From GCA-003244245 sp050699955 (GTDB lineage: Bacteria; Actinomycetota; Actinomycetes; Mycobacteriales; Pseudonocardiaceae), in contig JBOHGD010000005.1 of the NCBI GenBank assembly GCA_050699955.1, forward strand, positions 73,222 to 137,221: a DNA stretch of 64,000 nucleotides, read 5' to 3'. The translations under genes and the position numbers were made by a program. The notes below the pieces were generated by a model, which was not told where the DNA came from, did not search any database, and saw only the letters and a program-made list of their open reading frames with translations. Below, one piece after another: positions 36,128 through 44,127 of the stretch; within the stretch, counting starts at the first letter, position 1, and each line of letters opens with the position of its first letter.

Positions 36128-37323
36128 GTGCTCCTCTTTTCAATGACCTTGAAGAGCCCCAGCAGCCAGAGCAATGGCTCGTCGACGCGGAACGGGCGCA
36201 CGCCACCCGAATCGATGGTCTTGCGGTCGTAGTCGGGCTCCGCGCCCAGCGAGGACACCGCGAAGTACCGGAACTTCCGGTAATGCGACCGCAGGTGGGC
36301 ATCGACGTCATCGGCGTCCAGATCGGTCAGCAATGCGCGCAGGTGCTCATCGGTGTCGCGGCCGTTGGCCTCGTCGTAGAAGGGGCCGGTGTCGGGCTGG
36401 TGCAGCAAGGGATGCCCGGCACCGAGCATCCGGTAGAAGGCATCGATCTTGGAGAACACCACCGCGATCGGGGTGGAGATCCGCCGGTTCGCGCTGACCC
36501 CGTAGCTGGCCCTGAGCAGCTCGGTGATCCGGGTGAGCACGCCCAGCGGTGGCTCCGAGTCCCGCCTGCTGGAGTGCGGCACCGCGATGCGACCGTGGGA
36601 GCCGGGCAGCTTGAAAGGGTCGAGGAGCACGATCAGGCCGTCTGCCGAGGCCAGGTACGCCTGCGCGTTCACGAACTCCTGAGTGGTCATGTCCTCACCG
36701 GCCGCGTCGTAGAACGACAGGGTGGTGGTCTTGTGCACTTCCCGGCCGAGGAAGTTGCGCCCGGGCTGACGCCACTGCAGCACCAGCGGCACCTTGACGC
36801 CGTCCTTGGCGCCCGTGGTGGACTCGAACAAGGTGCTCTTGTCGAACAGGGACTGCTCGTAGTCACGCAACCAGTCACTCACCGAGCCCGGCCCGCCCTG
36901 CTGGTCGCCGGCGAACCAGATGTCCGCGGCGAACCGGCGGCGGATGTTGTGCCGCAGTTCGTGGGCGAGCACGGTCGTGTAGACGGTCTTGCCTGCGTCC
37001 TTCCCGCCGACCATCCCGATCAGCGGGCTGCGGCTGTCAGCGAAGTTGGCAGGCAGCGGCGTCCGGCACACCTGGCACACCCTGATCCCGCTCTGGCCTT
37101 GGCAGTCGGGACACGGAGCCAGCCGGTGAGGCAGCGGAGACTTCGATTCCGGCGGCGGAAAGGTCGGCCAGGTGGCTCCCGAGAAGCCGGTCAGCCGTTG
37201 TCTGTCCTCGTCGACCGCGCGGACACATCGGGTACGTCCCGGCGCGGGACGGCCGGTGCACTGAAAGCGGAGCTTGGTCACGTCGATCCGGTGGTAGCAG
37301 TAAGGACAGGCGACGGTGGACAT
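36124..37323 (-). CDS. Zinc-ribbon P-loop GTPase (double-GTPase type)
   Basis: The 399-residue cytosolic protein starts with zinc-ribbon motifs (CPYCYHRID at 5-13; CPDCQGQSG and CQVC near 70-90), then a GTPase domain: P-loop MVGGKDAGKTV (about 104-114), LSFYDAAGEDM as the switch-II-like DxxG, LIVLLDPF, and VVFSKIDAF for base recognition. The long segments between these fit the TRAFAC-like GTPases of conflict systems. It is coupled on both sides: ATG 37323 overlaps the FN3 stop as TGATG with GAAGG upstream, and its own stop overlaps the GAP1 start. The partner GTPase at 31965 is membrane-anchored, suggesting a two-GTPase relay, which is inference. Confidence 0.87.
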   Translation of the reverse strand: MSTVACPYCYHRIDVTKLRFQCTGRPAPGRTRCVRAVDEDRQRLTGFSGATWPTFPPPESKSPLPHRLAPCPDCQGQSGIRVCQVCRTPLPANFADSRSPLIGMVGGKDAGKTVYTTVLAHELRHNIRRRFAADIWFAGDQQGGPGSVSDWLRDYEQSLFDKSTLFESTTGAKDGVKVPLVLQWRQPGRNFLGREVHKTTTLSFYDAAGEDMTTQEFVNAQAYLASADGLIVLLDPFKLPGSHGRIAVPHSSRRDSEPPLGVLTRITELLRASYGVSANRRISTPIAVVFSKIDAFYRMLGAGHPLLHQPDTGPFYDEANGRDTDEHLRALLTDLDADDVDAHLRSHYRKFRYFAVSSLGAEPDYDRKTIDSGGVRPFRVDEPLLWLLGLFKVIEKRST

Positions 37324-39998
37324 CACGACACCTTCAGTTGCTTGGTAGGGGGGTCGATCAGCTGTGCGACGGCGGCCCCGCCGTTCTCCTCGAGAAAGCA
37401 GCGAACCCAGTACGGCTTACGCAGCCGCGGGAGCTCCGTGGTGAGCTCGACCTCGTGGCCGACGACGAGTTTTTGCGGGCTGCGCAGTATCACCCGCCCG
37501 TCGGCAGGGCGGCGCGGCATAACCCTCCCCGGGGCGACCACCACCAGCACCACGGCACGACCCACCGGCTGATTCGTGCTCAACCGCACCCGCACGGTCC
37601 CGCCACCGATCAGCGGCCTGCGCGTCATGTCGACGGTGTAGCTGACAGCGGGCGGGAGATCGGGAACGATGAGCTCTGCTGCCGCCGACAAGCAGTCGCC
37701 GCCCTCGGCGGCCACCACGCTGCGCACCTGCACGTCGACCTGACCCGTTCCGCACCGGATCCGGCAGCCGCCCGCATCCAGATACTGCTGCCTGGTCAGG
37801 CGATGCCGGCCGGAGTCGATGGGGGTACGCCAGCCGACCTCAACCGTGCCTGCCTGCTCCGGCCATGACCAGGCCAGCACCACTTCCGGGCCGAGCCGCT
37901 GGTGCCGAAGGCCGGTCACCGGCAGCGCGATGCCCAGCTGCGCCTCCTGGCCGCACACCGCACCGGAGGGACCGAGGGTGAACGGCACATACCAGAAGCG
38001 ACCAGCGGGCACATCGGCGGTGAGGCTGCGCCACTGCCCGTCCTCGGCGGGGAACCCGGACAACTCCTCCCCGTACCCGGCCACCGTCGCCAGCGGCAGC
38101 ACCGTGCCGAACTCCCAGGGGCAGGGCGCACTCGCCCGCCGCACGGTCACCTCGGCGCTGCCTGGTCTGCGCCACGTGAGCGCGATCCGCGAGCCCTGCT
38201 CGGCAGGCACCGCCGCCAGGGTCAGCGCCGAGACCGGTAGCGCCTGCCCGCGGCTGGTCGTCCTGACTACCACGGCGGCCGAACGCGCTTCGGTGCCGTC
38301 GCTGCGGCGGTAGCGGGCGACAAAGGTGTAGACGTGATCGGCGTCCTCGGCGACGTCGCGGTCGCGGAAGGCGGTCTTGCCTGCCGTGCGCACCACAGCT
38401 GCCGAGGCACCGGCCCCCCGGCGCACATCGACGGCCAGCACCTCGGGGTGGACCTGCCAGCGTCCCTCGACCACGTTCTCCTGCGCGGTCAGCTGCACGT
38501 TGTGCACCGGAGGAAGGACTTCGATCGCCACTGCGGCCGGGCGGGACCAGGCGCCGCCGTCGGTGGCGGCGAACACCGCATACCCGACCAGCCGGCCCGC
38601 TGGCGCCTTCGGGTCGATGCGGACCGTGGTGCCCTCACCCCTGACCACGGCACCGTCGTCGGGGTCGGCGGGTACCCGCTCCTCCCTGCGCACCACCCGG
38701 TACCGGGTGTCCTCGCCGTGGCTGGTCGCGGCCCGCCAGGACACCCGGACGCCGACGCCTTCCGGCTGCGCGGACACCTCGAGCACCGGCGGCGGCGGGA
38801 TTCGGCGCAGCTCCGCGGCGAGGCTCTCGTCGTCGCAGGCCAGCGTCGCCGCCTGGCGTAACTGGTGTAGCGCATCGGCCTCGTTGCCGGTGCGCAACGA
38901 CTCGTGCGCACCGTCGCGCAGCCTGCGTACCTGCTCGGCGTGCCGCTGCACCTGTTCCTTCGCCGCAGCCGCGTCCTCGGGATCGGCGATGGTGGCCAGT
39001 GCCTGCTGGGCCGCGATCAGCCGCCCTTCTTCGAGCAGCTCCTTGATCGCGCCGAGACCGGTCGCCGGGCCGGCGGCGGCTTCGTTGAGCACGCTGAACA
39101 CAGCCTGCCGCGCTTGTGCCGGATCGAGTCCGACCTGGAGCAACTGCTTGAGCAGGGCACTGGGCGGCGCGCCGTGACCGTGGTGTTCACGAACGTTGTC
39201 CAGCAGGTGGAACAAGGTCAGCGCACGCAGGTCGACGCCGGTCTTGGCGGCGCGGCTGAGGATGCCGAGCGCCTCCCGCGCGGCCTGGTTGCCCGACCGC
39301 TTGTTCTCCCGCGCGGTCGCCGAGTCGACCGCCTGTGCGGTGAGCCCGTTCGGTTGCCCGGGCGTGGCGCGAAACGACTCGAGGATCTCGAAGCTGGTGA
39401 GCTCCCCGTGCAGTAGCTCCGCGACGGTGGCCACCTGCGCGTCGGCCAGCAGGGTCCGAAGCCTGTCGTAGACGGTCTTCTGCACACCGCTGGACTTGGG
39501 CAGTTCCGTGGGCGTGCTGACCGAAACACCCGCCTTGGCCAGCGCCTGCGCCGCCTCGTCGGGAGTGAGCGCGGCGAAGGTGGCCCGCATGGTGGCCTCA
39601 AGCTGACCGGACGCGATCAGCCCGAGCTCACCGAAGCTCTTGCGCAACGTCTGGGCGAGCTCGTCGATCTCGCCCTGCCGGGCGCCCGCCCTGGCCTGCT
39701 GATGCTGCCGCCACCAGACGATCTTGTTCAGCTCAGCACCGTGCGCGCGCTTGAGCTCCTCGTCGGCGCGCAGGAACGCCTTGTAGAGGTTCTGTGTCGT
39801 GGCCGACTTACCGGCGGACTGGGCACCCATGTTCCAATGCGACCTGACCTCGGCCAGTCGCTGGGTCAGGTCCGCGTCGGACATCCCGAGGTCGATCGCG
39901 TAGCGCGAGACGAGGTCGTCCGGCAGTTCACGTCCCGTCCAGCGGCGTAGTGGCTTGACGACGGCCGTTTCGTAGGCCTTGAAGTCGAATCGGGCCAT
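37323..39998 (-). CDS. Helical plus fibronectin III-repeat protein of the Hsp70/GTPase locus
   Basis: The 891-residue protein has an alpha-helical, charged N-terminal half (about 1-390; includes SAGKSATTQNLYKAF and long Ala/Leu/Gln helices, possibly coiled) and a beta-rich C-terminal half with several FN3-like modules (VSWRAATSHGEDTRYRVVRR; LTWRRPGSAEVTVRRA; LAWSWPEQAGTVEVGWR). No signal peptide is present, so the FN3 repeats are cytosolic, probably protein-binding. It sits between Hsp70 copy 3 and the cytosolic GTPase with start/stop overlaps at both ends (TGATG), and is probably a scaffold or a substrate for the Hsp70. No catalytic motif is seen. Confidence 0.75.
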   Translation of the reverse strand: MARFDFKAYETAVVKPLRRWTGRELPDDLVSRYAIDLGMSDADLTQRLAEVRSHWNMGAQSAGKSATTQNLYKAFLRADEELKRAHGAELNKIVWWRQHQQARAGARQGEIDELAQTLRKSFGELGLIASGQLEATMRATFAALTPDEAAQALAKAGVSVSTPTELPKSSGVQKTVYDRLRTLLADAQVATVAELLHGELTSFEILESFRATPGQPNGLTAQAVDSATARENKRSGNQAAREALGILSRAAKTGVDLRALTLFHLLDNVREHHGHGAPPSALLKQLLQVGLDPAQARQAVFSVLNEAAAGPATGLGAIKELLEEGRLIAAQQALATIADPEDAAAAKEQVQRHAEQVRRLRDGAHESLRTGNEADALHQLRQAATLACDDESLAAELRRIPPPPVLEVSAQPEGVGVRVSWRAATSHGEDTRYRVVRREERVPADPDDGAVVRGEGTTVRIDPKAPAGRLVGYAVFAATDGGAWSRPAAVAIEVLPPVHNVQLTAQENVVEGRWQVHPEVLAVDVRRGAGASAAVVRTAGKTAFRDRDVAEDADHVYTFVARYRRSDGTEARSAAVVVRTTSRGQALPVSALTLAAVPAEQGSRIALTWRRPGSAEVTVRRASAPCPWEFGTVLPLATVAGYGEELSGFPAEDGQWRSLTADVPAGRFWYVPFTLGPSGAVCGQEAQLGIALPVTGLRHQRLGPEVVLAWSWPEQAGTVEVGWRTPIDSGRHRLTRQQYLDAGGCRIRCGTGQVDVQVRSVVAAEGGDCLSAAAELIVPDLPPAVSYTVDMTRRPLIGGGTVRVRLSTNQPVGRAVVLVVVAPGRVMPRRPADGRVILRSPQKLVVGHEVELTTELPRLRKPYWVRCFLEENGGAAVAQLIDPPTKQLKVS

Positions 39999-41671
39999 CA
40001 GCTGGAGACCGTGATCCCAGAAATGATCTTCGTGGCCTCGTCGACCTGCTCGGCGCTGAGCACGCTGACCCGGACCTGCACCTCCAGCTTCTCGCCGGTG
40101 GAGCGCTCGGTCGCGTTCATGATCAGCAAGCCTTCTTCGTCGACTTCGAGCGCAATGTCCACCGGAGATCCGGCGGGCAGCGCAGGCGGGCAGGGGATGA
40201 ATCCGTGTCCCTCGTTCAGCTCCTTGTTCTCGGCCAGATCAGGACCAGCGACCACCCCGGACTGCTCGTAAAGCTCGACATGGATCTGGCGCTGGCCCTG
40301 CACGACGGTGGCCGCGGAGAGCTCGCGGATCCCGGTCGGGAGCGGGTCGTTCGCGTGCACCAGATGCTCGACGTAGTACTGGGGCGATTTGCTGTCCCAG
40401 TCCGGATCCGTGGTGTCCACCAGCTTCACGCCGAACGCCTTGGGAAGGACGTTGCGAGTCTCCTTGGTGGCCAGGCTCTCCAGGGTGGTCGTGGAGATGC
40501 CCGTCTGCGCGGCCACCGTGTCGACCGCCTCCGCGATCCGCGATCGAGCCTCGTCCTCGGTATCGGCCAGGTCATGGGCGGTCTGTAGCTCGCGGTGCAC
40601 CACCCGGCCCAGCGCATACAGCGCCGCGCCCTTGGCCACCGCGAGGTCGGGGTCGTGCAGCTTGGGTTCCCAGCCGAACTCGGCGCGCAGCCGCCGCAGG
40701 ACCGCGGGCATCTTCGTGGAGCCGCCGACCAGCAGCACGTCATCGATGCTCGCGCCGGGCGACTTCTCCTCCAGGGTCTCCAGGGTGCGCCGGACGATCT
40801 CGATGGTCTTGTCCAGCAGGTCTTCGGTCACGGCCTCGAACTCGGCCCGGCTCAGGTCGACCCGGGCCACTGCACCCGCGCCGCGCAGCGGCACTGGCGT
40901 GGACTCCCGCTGGGACAGCCGCTTCTTGGTCTCCTCGGCGAGGATGGTCAACGACTGCAGGAACTCCTCGTCGTCCTCGGGGTCGGTTCCTGGCGGGACT
41001 CCCTCCCGGAACTTGGCCAACAGGCACTCCCGCAACCGGGCATCCCAGTCCGCGCCGCCGAGGTGGTCGTTGCCGTCGGTACACACCACCACGATCTCGT
41101 CCTTGGCCACCCGGATCACCGTGGTGTCGAAGGTGCCCCCGCCGAGGTCATAGACGAGGATCGTCTTGTTCTCCGCCTCGGTGGTCGCCTCGTAGTGCAA
41201 TGCGGCGGCCACCGGCTCCGGCACGATGCCGATCACGTCGAGTCCGGCGATCTTGCCGGCGTTCTTGGTGGCATCCTTCTCGAGCATGCCGAAGTAGGCG
41301 GGCACCGTAATGACCACTTTGGACACCTCGCCGTTGACGTACGCGGCGGCGTCCTTGGCCAGTTGCTTGAGGATCAACGCGGAGATCGATTCCGGCGTTT
41401 GGGGCGTGCCGTCGAATTCGAAGGTGGCCTTGGTACCCATCTGCCGCTTGATCAGCGACACCACTCGGTCGCCGTAGTTGACCGCCGAGTTCTTGGCGAC
41501 CGAGCCGACCACCACGTTCGACTCATTCTCGAAGAAGACCACCGATGGCGTGATCTCCTGGCTGTCGAGGTTGCGGCACACCGCAGGCTTACCGGCCGTG
41601 TCGACATAGGCGATCGCCGAGTAGGTCGTGCCCAGGTCGATGCCGAATACGCGCAGGTTTTCTTCAGACAT
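39998..41671 (-). CDS. Hsp70-like ATPase, copy 3
   Basis: The 557-residue DnaK-like protein has FGIDLGTTYSAIAYVD, VVITVPAYFG, ILVYDLGGGTFDTTVI and VLLVGGSTKMPAV in the ATPase domain, and a beta substrate domain (PKAFGVKLVD; ALPAGSPVDIALEV) with a short lid. Start ATG 41671 (MSEENLRVFG) has GGAGAG eight bases upstream and overlaps the GrpE-like gene by 8 bp. The upstream frame to 41767 is not protein-like. Linkage to a GrpE-like gene makes it the best candidate for an exchange-factor-driven machine; a J-protein is missing. It is the second gene of the left-going operon. Confidence 0.93.
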   Translation of the reverse strand: MSEENLRVFGIDLGTTYSAIAYVDTAGKPAVCRNLDSQEITPSVVFFENESNVVVGSVAKNSAVNYGDRVVSLIKRQMGTKATFEFDGTPQTPESISALILKQLAKDAAAYVNGEVSKVVITVPAYFGMLEKDATKNAGKIAGLDVIGIVPEPVAAALHYEATTEAENKTILVYDLGGGTFDTTVIRVAKDEIVVVCTDGNDHLGGADWDARLRECLLAKFREGVPPGTDPEDDEEFLQSLTILAEETKKRLSQRESTPVPLRGAGAVARVDLSRAEFEAVTEDLLDKTIEIVRRTLETLEEKSPGASIDDVLLVGGSTKMPAVLRRLRAEFGWEPKLHDPDLAVAKGAALYALGRVVHRELQTAHDLADTEDEARSRIAEAVDTVAAQTGISTTTLESLATKETRNVLPKAFGVKLVDTTDPDWDSKSPQYYVEHLVHANDPLPTGIRELSAATVVQGQRQIHVELYEQSGVVAGPDLAENKELNEGHGFIPCPPALPAGSPVDIALEVDEEGLLIMNATERSTGEKLEVQVRVSVLSAEQVDEATKIISGITVSS

Positions 41672-42398
41672 CTGAGTTGCTCTCCTGTTGATCGCTGAGT
41701 TCCGCGTGGTCGGCCGGGTCCGGGCCGTCCGGCGAGGAATCCTCGGGTGGCGCCCATCTCCGCACATGCACGCAGGCAGGTGCGGTGACCCGGTCGGTGC
41801 TCGTGTTCAGGTAGCCGTCGGTGACGATCGCTGCGATCGTGCCGTCCTCTTCCGGGCTCGCCGCGGCCACGATCTTGACTGCCCGGTGCTCCCGCGCAGA
41901 GAACTGCGTGCCGAGCGACGGCCGGATCGACAGGCTCCCGCACCGCTCCAGGGCCAGTTCCACGCTGAGTGCGAAGGACTCGAGCAGTTCCGCGGCCTGC
42001 TGCTGATCGATCTGCGGCGACAGCGTGGCCGCCTGGTGCAGCAGGTCACCGCGTAGCCGCTGCAGATCGGTGACGACCGGGCGCAGCAGCAAGCCCTGTT
42101 CGCCCGCTCTGAGCCGCTCGACCTCGGCATGCAGTTGATCAATGACCCGCTCCCGGGCCTGGGCCCTGGCATGGTGCGCCCGAAGCTGCGCGGCCAGCTC
42201 CCCCACCGATCCGGCCAGTGCGGCCACCGGGTCGGGCAGCGGTTCCGCTACCTCGTCCGGCTCGAATTCATCCTGTTGCCCCGGCTGCCCCGCAGCGTTC
42301 ACCGCACTCCCGCCGACCGGATGCAGCGCGGTTTCGACCCCACCTTGGGAAGCTGCCTCGTGCTGGACGGAATCAACCCCGTCGGTCACCTCGCTCAC
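41664..42398 (-). CDS. GrpE-like nucleotide exchange factor
   Basis: The 244-residue protein has an acidic, disordered N-terminus (about 1-60), a long helix or coiled coil (VGELAAQLRAHHARAQARER to about 115), and a C-terminal beta domain (SIRPSLGTQFSAREHRAVKI, then DGTIAAIVTDGYLN) like that of GrpE, which accelerates ADP release from Hsp70. An acidic extension follows. GTG 42398 has AAGGGG eight bases upstream. It is probably the first substantial gene of the long operon and overlaps Hsp70 copy 3. The GrpE call rests on layout and position, since primary identity in this family is low. Confidence 0.8.
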   Translation of the reverse strand: MSEVTDGVDSVQHEAASQGGVETALHPVGGSAVNAAGQPGQQDEFEPDEVAEPLPDPVAALAGSVGELAAQLRAHHARAQARERVIDQLHAEVERLRAGEQGLLLRPVVTDLQRLRGDLLHQAATLSPQIDQQQAAELLESFALSVELALERCGSLSIRPSLGTQFSAREHRAVKIVAAASPEEDGTIAAIVTDGYLNTSTDRVTAPACVHVRRWAPPEDSSPDGPDPADHAELSDQQESNSDV

Positions 42399-42826
42399 CC
42401 CACCATCCCCTTGATCCTCGCTCCGTCATGTGCCTTCATCGCGTCTGCGGCCACCTTCGTGACAACTTCGGCGTGATTCTTGCCCGGCCGGTGTTCACCC
42501 GCGCACACAGATCCGGGTGAATGACGGGTTCTTGTCACTGACCGCGAACTGTCATTCCGTTCGACGTCGTCCCGTGGTAGACGCGAGGCAGCCGGCTCCT
42601 CGACCAGACGACGCGCCGCGCCACACCCGGCGCGACGGCGACGAACGTCCCATCTCCGGATGAGCCTCAGGAACTCGTTTCCCATTGTCGAGGATCCCGG
42701 GCCCGGGGAAACGGGCTGTTGTCCTGGCCGGTCCACACCATCCTGGCATCAGCTGCGATCACCTGGTCCAGCAGAACGCAGTGATCGGCACTGGAGCAGA
42801 GCTCAACGAAGTGAGAGTGAGGCGAA
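42399..42826. promoter_or_regulatory. Divergent regulatory region, 428 bp
   Basis: It lies between the GrpE-led operon (minus) and the small-peptide/LuxR genes (plus), so it should hold both promoters. A minus-strand frame (about 42395-42505, ending KVAADAMKAHDGARIKGMVG) finishes with a GTGA overlap onto the GrpE start and could be a short leader gene, but its codon bias is weak. No clear palindromic operator was seen. Confidence 0.45.
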
Positions 42827-42970
42827 ATGATCGAGATCAACCGGGACGAGGTCGGCGCAAGGGTTACCGCGCTGCGGGCCGATGGCGATGCGCCGGCCGG
42901 AGCGCTGGAGGACCCGACCCGCATCACGCCACCGATGTCCGTGGTGAAGGCCGGTAACGGTTGGGGCTGA
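42827..42970 (+). CDS. 47-residue peptide upstream of the LuxR-type regulator
   Basis: This small frame has ATG 42827 with GAGG in front and strongly GC-rich third positions, like real genes of the window. The peptide is acidic at first (MIEINRDEVGARVTAL), ends ITPPMSVVKAGNGWG, and has no Cys. A conserved-looking Gly/Asn/Trp tail after an acidic leader would fit a modified peptide or a signalling peptide, but no RiPP modifying enzyme is nearby. It lies 147 bp before the LuxR-type gene on the same strand. Function unknown. Confidence 0.5.
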   Translation: MIEINRDEVGARVTALRADGDAPAGALEDPTRITPPMSVVKAGNGWG

Positions 42971-43117
42971 ACGGCAGACAGACCCCACAATAGGGCTGGT
43001 GGGGCTGACCGGTACCCCCACCAGCCGGGTGCTGGAGACCAGCTGGGCCAAACTTCACCATACGCTGACAGTCAGCGATTCAGACAGAATCCTCAACTCC
43101 ATCGCGGGGAGGCAGGA

Positions 43118-44098
43118 ATGAACACGGCGGACCGGGGGCAGCCGCTCGCCGGGTTGGTCAGCGCCGACGCCGAGGCGCTCTACCTGCGCCTTTGTGCGAG
43201 CAGCTCAGCTCGTGTCGGCACTGGCCCTGGTGCGGTCGACCCACATGCCGCAGCGACCGTGGAACTGCTCGACCTCGGCCTGGTGTTCCGGTCCGGCGAC
43301 GACGACAACCTGATTCGTCCGGTCGATCAGGCGGTCGCCCTGCAGCTTCTGCTCGAACAACGCCAGGACGAGCTACTGAGCGCGCAGCGCCGGATCCTCA
43401 ACGGCTGGTCCAAGTTGAGCGATCTGCTGCCGCGAGATGTCGGCGGCAGCACACCGGGCGAACTCGATGGCATCATACCGGTGGTCGACTTCGTCGATGT
43501 GGTCACCAAGGCGGCGGAACTCTATCCCTCAGCCAAACGCCGTATGCGAGGAATCGAGACCGGCGAGTTCCCCACGAGACCGACCAAGGAAAGGGTCCGG
43601 ACCCCACGGCAGATCGCGTTGAACTCCGGTGCCCGATTCCAGATGATTTATCAGGTCAACTATTTGAGCACGCAGACCGGAGACGATGTCGTCACCGAAT
43701 CCGTCCGATGTGGTGAGGAGGTGCGGTTACGACCGGAGGTTCCGCTCAAGATGCTGCACATCGACGACTCGGTAGCATTGATATCCATCGACCGATCGGC
43801 GAACACCGCACTGCTGGTCCGCGCACCGGCGATGCTGACGATGCTGGCGGAATGGTTCGACATGCTCTGGAATGATCCTGCGACGATGACGCTCGACGGC
43901 AGGCGCGACCCCGCTCTGACCGAGAGCCAACGTCGGGTGCTGGAGCTGATGACTGTCGGGGGAGACGAAGCCATCGCGCGGCGGCTGAATATGAGCATCA
44001 CCACTGTTCGCCGACACGTCAAGGTCATCTACACAACGTTGGGGGTCGACAGCAGATTCGCCGCTGGTGTCGCCGCCGCCAAACGCGGATGGATCTGA
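43118..44098 (+). CDS. LuxR-type HTH transcriptional regulator
   Basis: The 326-residue protein has a C-terminal LuxR-type helix-turn-helix (about 265-325: LTESQRRVLELMTVGGDEAI, ARRLNMSITTVRRHVKVIY) and an N-terminal domain with a winged-helix-like start (SADAEALYLRLCAS) as in TrmB/LuxR-like one-component regulators. The middle is a probable ligand-binding part. There is no receiver domain, so no partner kinase is needed. A strong GGGGAGGCAGGA site precedes ATG 43118. Its location between the two arms of the Hsp70/GTPase locus suggests it controls that locus. Confidence 0.88.
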   Translation: MNTADRGQPLAGLVSADAEALYLRLCASSSARVGTGPGAVDPHAAATVELLDLGLVFRSGDDDNLIRPVDQAVALQLLLEQRQDELLSAQRRILNGWSKLSDLLPRDVGGSTPGELDGIIPVVDFVDVVTKAAELYPSAKRRMRGIETGEFPTRPTKERVRTPRQIALNSGARFQMIYQVNYLSTQTGDDVVTESVRCGEEVRLRPEVPLKMLHIDDSVALISIDRSANTALLVRAPAMLTMLAEWFDMLWNDPATMTLDGRRDPALTESQRRVLELMTVGGDEAIARRLNMSITTVRRHVKVIYTTLGVDSRFAAGVAAAKRGWI

Positions 44099-44127
44099 CG
44101 AGGGAGGGGTCAGCGGGATTTCGGGTC

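Noticed and set aside
25288..41671. Housekeeping dnaK operon
   Set aside because: Three divergent Hsp70 copies with short lids, one fused to VWA, no DnaJ and effector-type neighbours do not fit a general stress operon.
42827..42970. A definite RiPP precursor
   Set aside because: No lanthionine, radical SAM or other modifying enzyme, leader peptidase or exporter is next to it, so the idea is kept only as a possibility.
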